Below, piece by piece: positions 34,911 to 44,403 of a stretch of 64,000 bases of DNA; position 1 is the stretch's first letter, and each line of letters begins with the position of its first letter. The stretch comes from Streptomyces sp. NBC_01451 (GTDB taxonomy: Bacteria; Actinomycetota; Actinomycetes; Streptomycetales; Streptomycetaceae). Under the pieces are notes generated by a model that was given only the letters and a program-made list of their open reading frames with translations, did not search any database and was not told the origin of the DNA. The DNA lies in NCBI RefSeq assembly GCF_036227485.1, contig NZ_CP109479.1:930001-994000 (forward strand), read 5' to 3'. The translations under genes and the position numbers were made by a program.

Positions 34911-35792
34911 TCAGCCCAGCTCGGCCGCGCGCCGCACCGCCGGGGCCACGAACTGCTCGATCCACGCCGCCGGTTCACCCGTACGCGGTCCCAGCATGAC
35001 CGTCTCGATGCCGAACCCGGCGTAGCCCTCGATGTCCCGGACGAAGGCGTCGACGTCGTTCTTCTCGGGCGCGTCGCCCATGTAGAGAAGCGTCCTGGTG
35101 ATGTCGTCGTACGGGCGTCCCACGCTGTCGCAGTGGCCGCGCAGGACGTCGAGCTTGTGCCCGACCTCCTCCGGGGTACTGGCGAACAGGTTGCATGCGT
35201 CCGCGTACTGGGCGACCAGGCGCAGGGTCTTCCGCTCTCCCCCGCCACCGATCATGATCTCCGGGCGCGGTGAACTGACGGGCGCCGGGACGCAGAGGGT
35301 CTCGGCGAGCCGGTAGTGCGTGCCCTCGAAGGGGCCGTTGGTGTCCGGGTCCCACATCTGGAGGCAGATCCGCAGGGTCTCCTCCAGCCGCTCGAACCGC
35401 TCGGCCGTCGCCGGGTACGGCACCCCGAGTCCCTCGTGCTCCCGGTCGTACCAGGCAGCCCCGATGCCGAGGGTGGCCCGCCCGCCGGAGAGGACGTCGA
35501 GCGTGGTGGCGATCTTGGCGAGCAGTCCGGGGTGGCGGTACGTCACGCCGGTCACCAGCGCGCCGAGGCGGACCGTGGAGGTGTGGGCGGCGAGGAAGCC
35601 GAGGGTCGTGTAGGCCTCCAGCATGGGGTCCTCGGCGCCGCCGTTGAACTCCATCTGGAAGTAGTGGTCCATGACCGTGAGCCGGTGGACACCGGCCGCC
35701 TCGGCCGCGGCACCGGCCGCCGCCAGCTCGGGGCCGAGCGCGGGCCCGCCTCCGGGGTGGTTGAACCGGTTGATGTGCACGCCGAGCCGCAT
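34911..35792 (-). CDS. LLM-class F420-dependent oxidoreductase
   Basis: A 293-residue luciferase-like monooxygenase/F420 reductase fold. RLGVHINRF opens the barrel, LGALVTGVTYRHPGLLAKIATTLDVLSGGR is the family's central signature, and IMIGGGGERKTLRLVAQYADACN the cofactor-phosphate region. Such enzymes in actinobacteria usually use F420H2. The substrate is unknown. Confidence 0.9.
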   Translation of the reverse strand: MRLGVHINRFNHPGGGPALGPELAAAGAAAEAAGVHRLTVMDHYFQMEFNGGAEDPMLEAYTTLGFLAAHTSTVRLGALVTGVTYRHPGLLAKIATTLDVLSGGRATLGIGAAWYDREHEGLGVPYPATAERFERLEETLRICLQMWDPDTNGPFEGTHYRLAETLCVPAPVSSPRPEIMIGGGGERKTLRLVAQYADACNLFASTPEEVGHKLDVLRGHCDSVGRPYDDITRTLLYMGDAPEKNDVDAFVRDIEGYAGFGIETVMLGPRTGEPAAWIEQFVAPAVRRAAELG

Positions 35793-35861
35793 GTCCGTCT
35801 CCGTTCGCCTGCATCCAGCGGTGTTCCAGGAACGACGCTAGTTCTTGGAGCGCACGCGAAG

Positions 35862-36842
35862 TCAAGCCCGGGGCTGGGCCGCCTCGGCCGCCTCCTGCTT
35901 CTTCGACGCCCGCAGGCTCGTCACGGTCGTGACGGCCAGGACGAGGACGATGAAGCCGAGCGAGAAGGGGATGGAGATCTCCGGGACGTGGACGCCGGAC
36001 TCGTGCAGCGCGTGCAGCACCAGTTTCACGCCGATGAACCCGAGGATGATCGACAGGCCGTAGCTGAGGTGCACCAGCTTCTTCAGCAGGCCGCCGATGA
36101 GGAAGTACAGCTGGCGCAGGCCCATCAGGGCGAAGGCGTTGGCGGTGAAGACGATGTACGGGTCCTGGGTGAGCCCGTAGATGGCGGGGATGGAGTCGAG
36201 CGCGAACAGCACGTCCGTGGAGCCGATCGCGAGCATGACGACCATCATCGGCGTCATGATGCGCTTGCCGTTCTCCACGACGAACAGCTTGGTGCCGTGG
36301 TACCTGTCCGCGACGCCGAACCGTTTCTCGGCCATCTTGAGCAGCTTGTTCTCCTCATACTCCTCGGCCCCCTCCCCGTGCGAGCCCTTCTTCGCGTCCT
36401 GGACCAGTTTCCAGGCGGTCCAGATGAGGAAGGCGCCGAAGATGTAGAACACCCACGAGAACGTGGAGATGATCGCCGCGCCCGCCGCGATGAACCCGGC
36501 ACGCAGCACGAGGGCGACCAGGACGCCGACCATCAGCACCCGCTGCTGGTATTGCGAGGGCACCGCGAACTTGCCCATGATCAGCACGAAGACGAAGAGG
36601 TTGTCGACGCTCAGCGACTTCTCGGTGATGTACCCGGCGAAGAACTCACCGGTGGGCTTGGACCCGCCGTAGACCGCCAGCCCGAGTCCGAACAGACAGG
36701 CGAGGACGACCCACACCACGGTCCAGGTGCCGGCCTCCTTCAGGGACACGTCGTGGGGTTTGCGGCCGATGAAGAAGTCGGCGGCTACGAGGACGCACAG
36801 GCCGACGACTGTCAGCGTCCAGACGGCGAATGAGACGTTCAC
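35862..36842 (-). CDS. TerC-family integral membrane protein
   Basis: A 326-residue membrane protein with about nine helices. The TerC signatures are present: EKSLSVDNLFVFVLIMG, RAGFIAAGAAII and GSTDVLFALDSIPAIYG, which contain buried acidic residues thought to bind metal ions. Family roles include tellurite resistance and Mn2+ export. No yybP-ykoY-like riboswitch was recognised in the short leader. Confidence 0.92.
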   Translation of the reverse strand: MNVSFAVWTLTVVGLCVLVAADFFIGRKPHDVSLKEAGTWTVVWVVLACLFGLGLAVYGGSKPTGEFFAGYITEKSLSVDNLFVFVLIMGKFAVPSQYQQRVLMVGVLVALVLRAGFIAAGAAIISTFSWVFYIFGAFLIWTAWKLVQDAKKGSHGEGAEEYEENKLLKMAEKRFGVADRYHGTKLFVVENGKRIMTPMMVVMLAIGSTDVLFALDSIPAIYGLTQDPYIVFTANAFALMGLRQLYFLIGGLLKKLVHLSYGLSIILGFIGVKLVLHALHESGVHVPEISIPFSLGFIVLVLAVTTVTSLRASKKQEAAEAAQPRA

Positions 36843-37101
36843 AGGTACTCCAGAGGAAGGGGGGCAATGGCAGCGTTGTCATCACCCGTGATCATTTCCA
36901 CCCCAATGCGGTGAACAACGATTCATCACCTGGCAAAATCCCCAGGTCAGTGACGCGGTTGCCGTTCCGGCCGCGACGGGGCCGACCGGGCTACCCGCCG
37001 GATGGCGGGCAAGTCCCGCCGTACGGCGGTGTGCCGGAAGGGGGCGGACGCCCGGATCATCGCCGTACGAGCCGCCGCACGCAGCTAGAGGAGCAGAGGC
37101 A

Positions 37102-38076
37102 ATGACGCTTACGCCGCCCCCGTTCGACCCGGAACTCGCCGCCGTCCTGGAGATGATCAAGGACACGTTGCCGCCCAAACTGACCATGGACGAGATCGAG
37201 GCCACTCGCAACGGACCCGGCATAGCGATGCTGGCGGACATGGACCTGACGCTGGGCGGGGTCTTCGAGGTCGAGGACCGGATCGTGCCGGGCCCCGAGC
37301 ACGCGCCGGACATCTCGCTGCTGATCTGCCGCCCGGCCGCTCCGGCGACGGACGGTCCGCTGCCGGTGATCTACCACGTCCACGGCGGCGGCATGGTCCT
37401 CGGCAACAACCGCGTCGGCGTGGACGCCGCGCTGCGGTGGGCCGGGGAGCTGGGCGCGGTCGTGGTGTCCGTGGAGTACCGGCTGGCGCCGGAGCACCCG
37501 TACCCGGCACCCATCGACGACGTGTACGCCGGGCTGCTGTGGACCGCCGAGCACGCCGGGGAGATCGGCGCCGACCCCGGGCGGATCGTCATCGCGGGGG
37601 CCAGCGCGGGCGGCGGCCTGACGGCAGCGCTGGCACTGCTCCTCAGGGACCGCAAGGGTCCGCGGCCCATCGGCCAGCTGCTGATGTGCCCGATGCTCGA
37701 CGACCGCAACGACACCCCGTCCACGCACCAGATGGCGGGCCTCGGTGTATGGGACCGCACGGCGAACGACACGGGATGGACGGCGCTGCTCGGCGAACGG
37801 CGCGGCGGCCCGGACGTCTCCCCGTACGCCGCCCCGGCCCGCGCGACGGACCTGTCCGGCCTTCCCCCCGCCTTCCTCGACGTCGGCTCCGCCGAGACGT
37901 TCCGCGACGAGGTCGTCGCCTACGCCACCCGCCTGTGGCAGGCCGGCGGAACCGCCGAGCTGCACGTATGGCCGGGCGGCTTCCACGGCTTCGACGGCTT
38001 CGCCCCCCAGGCATCCCTCTCCCAGGCCTGCCAGACGGCCCAACTGAAGTGGCTGCGCAGGCTCCTCGCGGAGTAG
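37102..38076 (+). CDS. Alpha/beta hydrolase, hormone-sensitive-lipase family esterase
   Basis: A 324-residue esterase. The oxyanion motif HGGGMVLG, nucleophile elbow GASAGGG (Ser), the acid in the DVGSAETFRDE region and His in PGGFHGFD form a complete catalytic set. AGAGGAG upstream supports ATG 37102. No signal peptide, so it is cytoplasmic. It ends at an 11-bp hairpin. Confidence 0.92.
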   Translation: MTLTPPPFDPELAAVLEMIKDTLPPKLTMDEIEATRNGPGIAMLADMDLTLGGVFEVEDRIVPGPEHAPDISLLICRPAAPATDGPLPVIYHVHGGGMVLGNNRVGVDAALRWAGELGAVVVSVEYRLAPEHPYPAPIDDVYAGLLWTAEHAGEIGADPGRIVIAGASAGGGLTAALALLLRDRKGPRPIGQLLMCPMLDDRNDTPSTHQMAGLGVWDRTANDTGWTALLGERRGGPDVSPYAAPARATDLSGLPPAFLDVGSAETFRDEVVAYATRLWQAGGTAELHVWPGGFHGFDGFAPQASLSQACQTAQLKWLRRLLAE

Positions 38077-38085
38077 GCCGCACAG

Positions 38086-38110
38086 GGCTGCGCCCCGCTG
38101 GGGCGCAGCC
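38086..38110. terminator. Terminator after the esterase gene
   Basis: An 11-bp perfect stem (GGCTGCGCCCC at 38086-38096, GGGGCGCAGCC at 38100-38110) with a 3-base loop lies 9 bp after the stop codon. Confidence 0.85.
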
Positions 38111-38111
38111 C

Positions 38112-38255
38112 CCAAAGGGGTGCGAGGAACCGCGCGGCCAGCCCCCACCGGACCCGCAGAGGAACGCGAGCCCCCAGCCCCCAAGGAACCGGCCGGGACC
38201 GGGGGCGCAGCCCCGGAGGGGCGCGAGGAACCGAGCGACCAGCCCCCACCCGGCC
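38112..38255. repeat. Two degenerate copies of the Streptomyces intergenic repeat
   Basis: GGGGTGCGAGGAACCGCGCG and GGGGCGCGAGGAACCGAGCG, each followed by a CCAGCCCCCACC block, are direct repeats about 100 bp apart. They are relatives of the element after trxA (30405-30442). Confidence 0.65.
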
Positions 38256-38304
38256 CGCGGCCAAGGAACCGCACAACCTGCGGAGCAACTGGCACCATGG
38301 GGCC

Positions 38305-39390
38305 ATGAAAGAGCTCGCGGGGCGACTGACCGCGCTGGATCCGGATGCCGGCGCCGCCGTCCGGGTCATCGCCTACTTCGATCGGCTGGCCGAGCACCGG
38401 GCCGGTCTTGAGGCGCTGGTGCGTGGTGTCGCCGTGCTGGCCGGGTGTCCGGCCCGGCTCGCCGACGCCGGGCGGCGGGTGCATCTGCGCGTCGAGACCG
38501 ACGGGCGCCGCCGGGACACGGAGCAGCCGCCGGACCCGGCCTGGCCGTCCGCCGCGCTGTCGCCGGACGGTGCCCCGGCACTGTGGCTGGAGCGGGCCGG
38601 TGCGCCCAGTGTCGTCGACGCGGTCATCCTGGAGCGGGCGGCGGCTGCCATCCGCCTGGTCCTCGACCGCACCCGAGGTCGCGCGCCGTCGGCGGCAGCC
38701 GACGACCCGGCACTCGTCGAGACCCTTCTGGACGCCACCGTCCCCGAGCAGGTACGGCTGCACGCCGCGCGCCGGCTGGGTCTGGCCCCGGCCGCCCGGG
38801 CTCACGCGGTCGCCCCGTTCGACGGCCCGCCCCGCGTCCTCGCCGCCTCGGCCCTGCGCGGGCCGGCCCCCGTCGAAGGCCGGCTCCCGGCCCCGGAGGG
38901 CGCGGCCCGCGGCAAGCCGGCCGGCGCCGACACCGGATCCGCCGGCCCCGCTCTTCCGTCCGGTCGGGTCGGTGTCGGCCCCGCCGTGCCCGTGCTCGGA
39001 CTGCCGGGGTCCTGGGCCGCCGCCCGCACCGCGCTCCGTTTCACCGCCGACGGCACCTCGCACTCCCCCGGACCACGGGTCGTGTACGCCGATGAGCTCG
39101 GCGGTATCGGGCTGCTCGCCGAGCTCGTCGTACCGGGGGCGGATCCGCCGCCCGATGTGCAGGCGCTGGAGGCGGCGGTCGCGGACGCGCCCTGGATGCT
39201 GACGACGTTGCACGCCGTCGCCTCGACGGCGAGCCTGCGGGGTGCCGCCGTCGAGGTCGGCGTCCATCACTCCACGCTCCAGGACCGGTTGGGCCACGCC
39301 GAGGCGCTGCTCGGGTGGCCCGTCCGTACCCCGCAGGGCCGGCTCAGGCTGCAACTGGCCCTGACCATGCGGCATCTGGGGCGCGCGTAG
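38305..39390 (+). CDS. PucR-type helix-turn-helix regulator
   Basis: A 361-residue protein whose C-terminal 60 residues are a PucR-like HTH (TTLHAVASTASLRGAAVEVGVHHSTLQDRLGHAEALLGWPV...GRLRLQLALTMRHL). The first 150 residues look like a sensor region, and the middle (about 185-225) is a Pro/Ala/Gly linker. The ligand is unknown. It is preceded by intergenic repeats and convergent with the GH43 gene. Confidence 0.8.
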   Translation: MKELAGRLTALDPDAGAAVRVIAYFDRLAEHRAGLEALVRGVAVLAGCPARLADAGRRVHLRVETDGRRRDTEQPPDPAWPSAALSPDGAPALWLERAGAPSVVDAVILERAAAAIRLVLDRTRGRAPSAAADDPALVETLLDATVPEQVRLHAARRLGLAPAARAHAVAPFDGPPRVLAASALRGPAPVEGRLPAPEGAARGKPAGADTGSAGPALPSGRVGVGPAVPVLGLPGSWAAARTALRFTADGTSHSPGPRVVYADELGGIGLLAELVVPGADPPPDVQALEAAVADAPWMLTTLHAVASTASLRGAAVEVGVHHSTLQDRLGHAEALLGWPVRTPQGRLRLQLALTMRHLGRA

Positions 39391-39401
39391 GGGGACAGTG
39401 A

Positions 39402-40790
39402 CTACGCCCAGGCCGTCACCGGGACGAAGGAGCTGTCCTGCCGGAAGGTGTCCGTGCCGTCGGTCACGTCCACGCGCAGCTGGTAGTTGTAGTGGCGCAG
39501 GAAGTAGCCCGGGTAGTTGTACGACTCGAAGCGGATCGAGCCCGACGCCGTGCCCGTCCGGGCGATGAAGGTGGCGTCCTTCGCGAAGGTCGACGTACCG
39601 TCGTTGGCGTCGAAGCGGGCCCGGAAGTCCCAGTGGCGGAGGTAGTTGCCGGAGCTGTCGCGGAACGAGTAGCCGTTGGCGTCGGCCAGTCCGGCGACGA
39701 CCGTGAAGGTGGACGCCTGCTTGAGCGCGGTGGTGCTGGAGCTGCTGACCACGGGGAGGTTGAGCAGTGAGGACTGCACCTGCCAGTACCGCGTCGGGTA
39801 GTTGACCGACTGGAAGGAGCGGGTGACGTTCTTCGACAGGGTCGGGCCGCCGCTGACCGTCTCCTTGACCACCGTGAAGTGACGGGCGGTTCCGGAGATC
39901 GAGGGCAGGGCCTTCGCCGTGGTCCAGGTGGCGAAGGTGTCGTAGCTGTCGCTGTAGTAGTACTTCCCGTCGCCGTAGCCGTCGAAGAAGATCCGCCAGC
40001 CGCCGTTGTCGAGCTGGATCACGGACGGGCCTTCGCGGTAGCTGCCCCAGCCTGCCCAGTCGCCCGTCTTCGAGATGGTGTAGGGGCCGGCGAGGCTGGT
40101 GGCGGTGGCGTACTCGATGTACTTCGTCGTCTCGTTCTTCGGGAAGGCGTGATAGGTCGAACCGATCTTCACGATGCACGTGTCGATGTGGTTCGACCCG
40201 ATGCCGGACAGCGCGACCGGTGAACTCCACGCCGTGAGAGCGGAGTTGGTCGCCTTCAGCAGATACGGGGTGAAGATCCACTCGTCGCTGGTGACGGAGC
40301 AGGACACGATGATGTTCACGCTGCCGTCGCTGTCGACGAACCACTCGGGTGCCCATGCGCGCGACAGGTTGGCGATCGGGACCGTGTAGTCGTACAGGAA
40401 GGTCCAGTTGACGCGGTCCGAGCTGCGGGCGAAGCCGATGGTGGTGCTGGTGTCCTGCCAGGTGTGCGTGGTGTAGGTGACGTAGTAGTAGCCGTTGGTG
40501 TGCTTGAGGACGCTCGCGTCACGGATGCGGTTGCTCGGCGGGGTGTAGGCCGAGGACTGCACGAGCCGGAAGTCGGTGGCGTCGTCGGACTGGTAGACGT
40601 TCACCGTGCCGTCGTTGCTGTTGAGGAACGGCACGATGGTGTAGCGCGTCGCGGAGCCGCTGGGCGGTGCCGCTGCCGCGGCGGTGCCGAGCAGTCCGGG
40701 CAGTTCGCCCAGGACGAGCGCCGAGGCGGGCAGGGCGGCCAGCGCGCGCAGCAGGCTGCGACGGGAGGGCGTGGGGCGGGGACTGGTCAC
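39402..40790 (-). CDS. Secreted GH43-like glycosidase with AbfB (CBM42) domain
   Basis: A 462-residue secreted protein. The N-terminus has a twin-arginine signal (PSRRSLLRALAALPASALVLG) cleaved near 40. A five-bladed propeller domain (about 45-320) shows IRDASVLKHTNGYYYVTYT, RAWAPEWF and YREGPSVI, GH43-like acidic positions. The last 140 residues are an AbfB arabinose-binding beta-trefoil (SFQSVNYPTRYWQV, SYNYPGYFLRHYNYQLRV). It probably releases arabinose from arabinan or arabinoxylan. Confidence 0.88.
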   Translation of the reverse strand: MTSPRPTPSRRSLLRALAALPASALVLGELPGLLGTAAAAAPPSGSATRYTIVPFLNSNDGTVNVYQSDDATDFRLVQSSAYTPPSNRIRDASVLKHTNGYYYVTYTTHTWQDTSTTIGFARSSDRVNWTFLYDYTVPIANLSRAWAPEWFVDSDGSVNIIVSCSVTSDEWIFTPYLLKATNSALTAWSSPVALSGIGSNHIDTCIVKIGSTYHAFPKNETTKYIEYATATSLAGPYTISKTGDWAGWGSYREGPSVIQLDNGGWRIFFDGYGDGKYYYSDSYDTFATWTTAKALPSISGTARHFTVVKETVSGGPTLSKNVTRSFQSVNYPTRYWQVQSSLLNLPVVSSSSTTALKQASTFTVVAGLADANGYSFRDSSGNYLRHWDFRARFDANDGTSTFAKDATFIARTGTASGSIRFESYNYPGYFLRHYNYQLRVDVTDGTDTFRQDSSFVPVTAWA

Positions 40791-40838
40791 GTGCGGCTCC
40801 TTGGTGATCCAACCGACGGCTCTCCGTGTTCGGCATTG

Positions 40839-40893
40839 CGAACGCGGTTCGGTAAATCGGTCAGACCGTAAATCCGAGGCGTGCGCACGTCAA
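40839..40893 (-). promoter_or_regulatory. Promoter and operator-like dyad of the GH43 gene
   Basis: On the minus strand TTGACG (40893-40888) is followed after 17 bp by TACGGT (40870-40865). Downstream, CGAAC-GCG-GTTCG (40839-40851) is a 13-bp dyad where a sugar-responsive repressor could bind. Confidence 0.55.
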
Positions 40894-41058
40894 TAGTTCG
40901 GACATGCTCCGGACCTGTGAACTTCCATCAGGACGCAGCACATTCGACATCTCGCACCACACCGCCCCGGCAGCGGTTACCGTGCGGTAGTGAAGCTGTG
41001 AAATCGCTATGGGGAACGCGCCGGCGCGGCGCGACGTGTGCGACGGAGGGGTGTCCGT

Positions 41059-42501
41059 ATGACTGCCGAGCGTGCCGCCGGGCTCGTGGAGTGCGCCCGT
41101 GCGCTGGCCGACGGCGAGGTGACCTCACGGACGCTCGTCGAGCAGACCCTCGCCCGGATCGCGGCCACACAGGGCACCCTCAACGCCTTCCGGATCGTGC
41201 GGGCCGTGGCCGCGCTCGCCGAGGCCGACGCGGCCGACCGGGAACTGGCGGCGGGCGGGCGCCGGCCGTTGCTCGGTGTGCCGGTGGCCGTGAAGGACGA
41301 CATGGACGTGGCGGGCGAGCCGACCGCGTTCGGCTGCCGGGGCGAGCACCCGCCGGTGGCCGAGGACGGCGAGGCGGTACGGCGGCTGCGGGCGGCCGGC
41401 GCGATCGTCGTCGGCAAGACCAACACCTGCGAGTTCGGCCAGTGGCCGTTCACCGAGGGGCCCGCCTTCGGCGCGACCCGCAACCCCTGGCACCCCGGCC
41501 ACACCCCGGGCGGCTCGTCCGGCGGTTCGGCCGCCGCCGTCGCCGCGGGTCTGGTCCCCGCCGCCCTCGGCTCGGACGGCGCCGGCTCGGTGCGCATCCC
41601 GGCGTCCTGGACTCACCTGATCGGCATCAAACCGCAGCGCGGTCGTATCTCGACCTGGCCGCGCCCCGAGTCCTTCCAGGGCATCACGGTCAACGGCACC
41701 CTGGCCCGTACGGTCGCGGACGCGGCCCTCCTCCTGGACGCGGCGAGCGGCAACCACGTACGGGACCCGCACCGGCCGCCGACGATCAGCGCCTCCGAGG
41801 CCGCCCGCCGCGACCCCGGGCGGCTGCGCATCGCGCTCTCGCTCAGACCGCCGTTCACCGCGCTGCCCGCACGGCTCCAGCCCGACGTACGGGCACGGGT
41901 CGTCCAACTCGCCGGGAAACTCGCCTCGTTGGGGCACACCGTCGAGGAGGCCGACCCGGCGTACGGGCAGATCGGGCTCAGCTTCGTCCCGCGCGCCACC
42001 GCCGGTATCGCCGAGCGGGTCCGCGAGGCTCCGTATCCCGCGCTGCTCGACCGGCGCACCCGGGACTCGGCCCGCCTGGGCCGGCTGCTCGGCGGGCCTC
42101 CGCTGCGACTGGCCCGGCGTGCGGAGTCCGCCCTGCACCGGCGGATCGGCGCCCTCTTCACCTCGTACGACGTGGTCCTCGCGCCGACCACGGCCGCTCC
42201 CCCGCCGCGCGTCGGCGCGCTGCTGGAGCTGGGCGGACCGGCCACCGACCGCGCGATGATCGCGGCTTGCCCGTACGCCTGGCCGTGGAACGTGCTGGGC
42301 TGGCCCGGGGTGAACGTGCCGGCCGGGTTCGTGGGTGAAGGGCTGCCGGTGGGTGCCCAGTTGCTCGGCCCGGCGAACAGTGAGCCGCTGCTCGTCTCCC
42401 TGGCCGCGCAGTTGGAGGCCGACCTGCGCTGGCACGAGCGGTGGCCGCCGTTCGAACCGGTCGCCGACTCGGCGGCGGCACAGGGGCCCTTGGGCCCGTA
42501 G
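41059..42501 (+). CDS. Amidase (amidase signature family)
   Basis: A 480-residue enzyme with the Ser-cisSer-Lys triad region: VPVAVKDDMDVAG (Lys), GGSSGGSAAAVAAG (first Ser) and GSDGAGSVRIPAS (nucleophile Ser). GGAGG upstream supports ATG 41059. It is followed closely by a small NfeD-like gene. No GatB/GatC neighbours are present, so it is a free-standing amidase, not a tRNA amidotransferase. Confidence 0.92.
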   Translation: MTAERAAGLVECARALADGEVTSRTLVEQTLARIAATQGTLNAFRIVRAVAALAEADAADRELAAGGRRPLLGVPVAVKDDMDVAGEPTAFGCRGEHPPVAEDGEAVRRLRAAGAIVVGKTNTCEFGQWPFTEGPAFGATRNPWHPGHTPGGSSGGSAAAVAAGLVPAALGSDGAGSVRIPASWTHLIGIKPQRGRISTWPRPESFQGITVNGTLARTVADAALLLDAASGNHVRDPHRPPTISASEAARRDPGRLRIALSLRPPFTALPARLQPDVRARVVQLAGKLASLGHTVEEADPAYGQIGLSFVPRATAGIAERVREAPYPALLDRRTRDSARLGRLLGGPPLRLARRAESALHRRIGALFTSYDVVLAPTTAAPPPRVGALLELGGPATDRAMIAACPYAWPWNVLGWPGVNVPAGFVGEGLPVGAQLLGPANSEPLLVSLAAQLEADLRWHERWPPFEPVADSAAAQGPLGP

Positions 42502-42510
42502 TCTGTGACC

Positions 42511-42729
42511 ATGGACGACGCGGCGATGGTCGGCTTGATGGGGCGGGTGACGGGCACGATCGGGCCGGGTCTGGTCGGTGAGGTGATCGTCCGGGTGCGC
42601 GGCGGCGCCGAGCACTTCCTGGCATACGCCTCCGCGGCCCAGGAGCGAATCGAGCGGGGGACGGTGGTCATGGTCGTCGAGTACCTGCCACCACGCACCG
42701 TGTACGTCACCTCCGCGTACGACGGCTGA
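42511..42729 (+). CDS. Small NfeD-like OB-fold protein
   Basis: A 72-residue protein that consists of the C-terminal OB-fold portion of NfeD without membrane helices: GRVTGTIGPGLVGEVIVRVRGG, then IERGTVVMVVEYLPPRTVYV. It lies 9 bp after the amidase and 156 bp before a flotillin, so it looks like the NfeD-type partner of that flotillin. The ATG at 42511 begins the domain. Confidence 0.75.
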   Translation: MDDAAMVGLMGRVTGTIGPGLVGEVIVRVRGGAEHFLAYASAAQERIERGTVVMVVEYLPPRTVYVTSAYDG

Positions 42730-42885
42730 GCGCGGCGGACGGGCCGTCGCGGGGTCCGTACGTCTGCGGACGATCACGTGTGCGTCAAGCTTGCAACAAG
42801 GATTCCTCAGCCGCTGTACCCGGGCGTCGCACAGGAGCACCCTTGCGTCGTTCGGTGCCGAAAGGGCACCAGGCAAAGGGGGCGT

Positions 42886-44373
42886 ATGCCGATGTTCGTC
42901 GGCGTCGTTGCGGGGGTCGCGGTAGTAGCGGTCCTCGCACTCATCGGTATTTTCAAGATGATGTGGCGGGTCGCTGAACCCAACGAGGCACTCATCATCT
43001 CCGGTTCCAAGCATCGGACCGAAGGCCTTGAGGCAGGCATGGGGTTCCGTATCGTCACCGGGCGGGGCACCCTCGTGCTGCCCGGGGTCCAGGCGGTGCG
43101 CAAGATCTCGCTCGACCTGAACGAGACCGAACTGCACGTGGACTGTGTGACCACCCAGGGCATTCCGCTCAAGGTGCGGGGTGTGGTCATCTTCAAGGTG
43201 GGCGACGACTTCGTGTCGATCGCCAACGCGGGCCGCCGTTTCCTCGACCAGCAGAAGATGATGGCGGAGCGCGTGCACAACGTGTTCGCCGGTCATCTGC
43301 GGTCCATCGTCGGCGGGTTGACCGTCGAGGAGATGATCCGCGACCGCGAGAAGCTCACCGGGCAGACCCGGGCCGCGTGCGGCACGGAGATGGAGAAGCT
43401 CGGCCTGATCGTCGACTCCCTCCAGATCCACGAGATCGAGGACCCGACCGGGTACATCAAGAACCTCGCCATGCCGCACGCCGCCGCAGTGCAGCGGGAC
43501 GCGCGCATCGCGCAGGCGGAGGCGAACCGGCTCGCCACCGAGGCCGAGCAGAAGGCCGCGGCGCGGATGTCGGAGGCCACCCGGGACAGCGAGATCCTGC
43601 AGGCCGGGTACCAGGCGGAGCGCGACAAGGCGGCGGCGAAGGCCCGGCAGGCCGGACCGCTCGCCGACGCCGCCGCCCGGCAGGACGTCGTCGTCCAGGA
43701 GACGCGCATCGCCGAACTCGACGCCCTGCGCCGGGAGCAGCAGCTCCAGGCGGACGTCCGCAAGCCGGCCGACGCGCAGGCCTACGAGACGCGGGCGCGG
43801 GCCGAGGCCGAGCGTGACGCCCGTATCTCGGCGGCGCAGGCCAAGGCCAAGGAGACCGAGCTCGCGGCCACGGCCGAGGCGAACCGCATCAAGACGGCAG
43901 CGAACGCCGAGGCCGAGGCGACCAAGGCACGGGGTACGGCCGCCGCCATGGCGACCAGGGCCACCGGTGAGGCCGAGGCCGCCGCGTTCCAGGCCAAGGG
44001 GCTCGCCGCCGCCGAGGCGACGCGCGCGAAGGGGCTCGCGGAGGCGGAGACCATCAAGGCGCGGGCCGCCGCGCTCGCGGAGAACCAGGAGGCGGTGGTC
44101 GCCCAGCAGCTCGCCGAGAACTGGCCGGAGATCGTGAAGGCCGGTGCGTCCGCGTTCGGCAGCGTGGACAACATGGTGGTGCTCAACGGTGCGGACGGCA
44201 TGGCGGAGATGCTCGCCAAGGCGCTCGCCATGGGCGGTACGGGGCTGGGGCTGGCCCGGCAGCTGCTCACGTCCATGAACCAGAACGGGCAGACCCCGAA
44301 CGGGACTTCGGCCCTGAACGGGATGGCGGCACCGACGGTTCAGAAGGTGCCGGTGGAGAAGGACCAGGGGTGA
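42886..44373 (+). CDS. Flotillin-like SPFH protein
   Basis: A 495-residue flotillin: N-terminal membrane hairpin or helix (about 3-25), SPFH domain (PNEALIISGSKHRTEGLEAGMGFRIVTGRG to about 215), then a long Ala/Glu-rich coiled coil (about 220-415) with repeated EAE/ATKA motifs and a C-terminal tail. Flotillins organise membrane microdomains. AAAGGGGG precedes ATG 42886. The small NfeD-like gene upstream completes a flotillin-NfeD module. Confidence 0.93.
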   Translation: MPMFVGVVAGVAVVAVLALIGIFKMMWRVAEPNEALIISGSKHRTEGLEAGMGFRIVTGRGTLVLPGVQAVRKISLDLNETELHVDCVTTQGIPLKVRGVVIFKVGDDFVSIANAGRRFLDQQKMMAERVHNVFAGHLRSIVGGLTVEEMIRDREKLTGQTRAACGTEMEKLGLIVDSLQIHEIEDPTGYIKNLAMPHAAAVQRDARIAQAEANRLATEAEQKAAARMSEATRDSEILQAGYQAERDKAAAKARQAGPLADAAARQDVVVQETRIAELDALRREQQLQADVRKPADAQAYETRARAEAERDARISAAQAKAKETELAATAEANRIKTAANAEAEATKARGTAAAMATRATGEAEAAAFQAKGLAAAEATRAKGLAEAETIKARAAALAENQEAVVAQQLAENWPEIVKAGASAFGSVDNMVVLNGADGMAEMLAKALAMGGTGLGLARQLLTSMNQNGQTPNGTSALNGMAAPTVQKVPVEKDQG

Positions 44374-44403
44374 TGCGGGCGGTCACGGGGCCCAGGCTCT
44401 AAC

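Noticed and set aside
36843..36900. Possible manganese riboswitch before the TerC gene
   Set aside because: The leader is short and lacks the paired loops expected of a yybP-ykoY element.
37057..40356. A 1099-codon open frame on the minus strand
   Set aside because: It covers the plus-strand esterase and PucR genes and part of the GH43 gene in a wrong frame. Its Arg/Gly/Pro/Gln-rich composition shows no domain.
41125..43479. A 784-codon minus-strand open frame
   Set aside because: It is antisense to the amidase, the NfeD-like gene and the flotillin, all with intact motifs.
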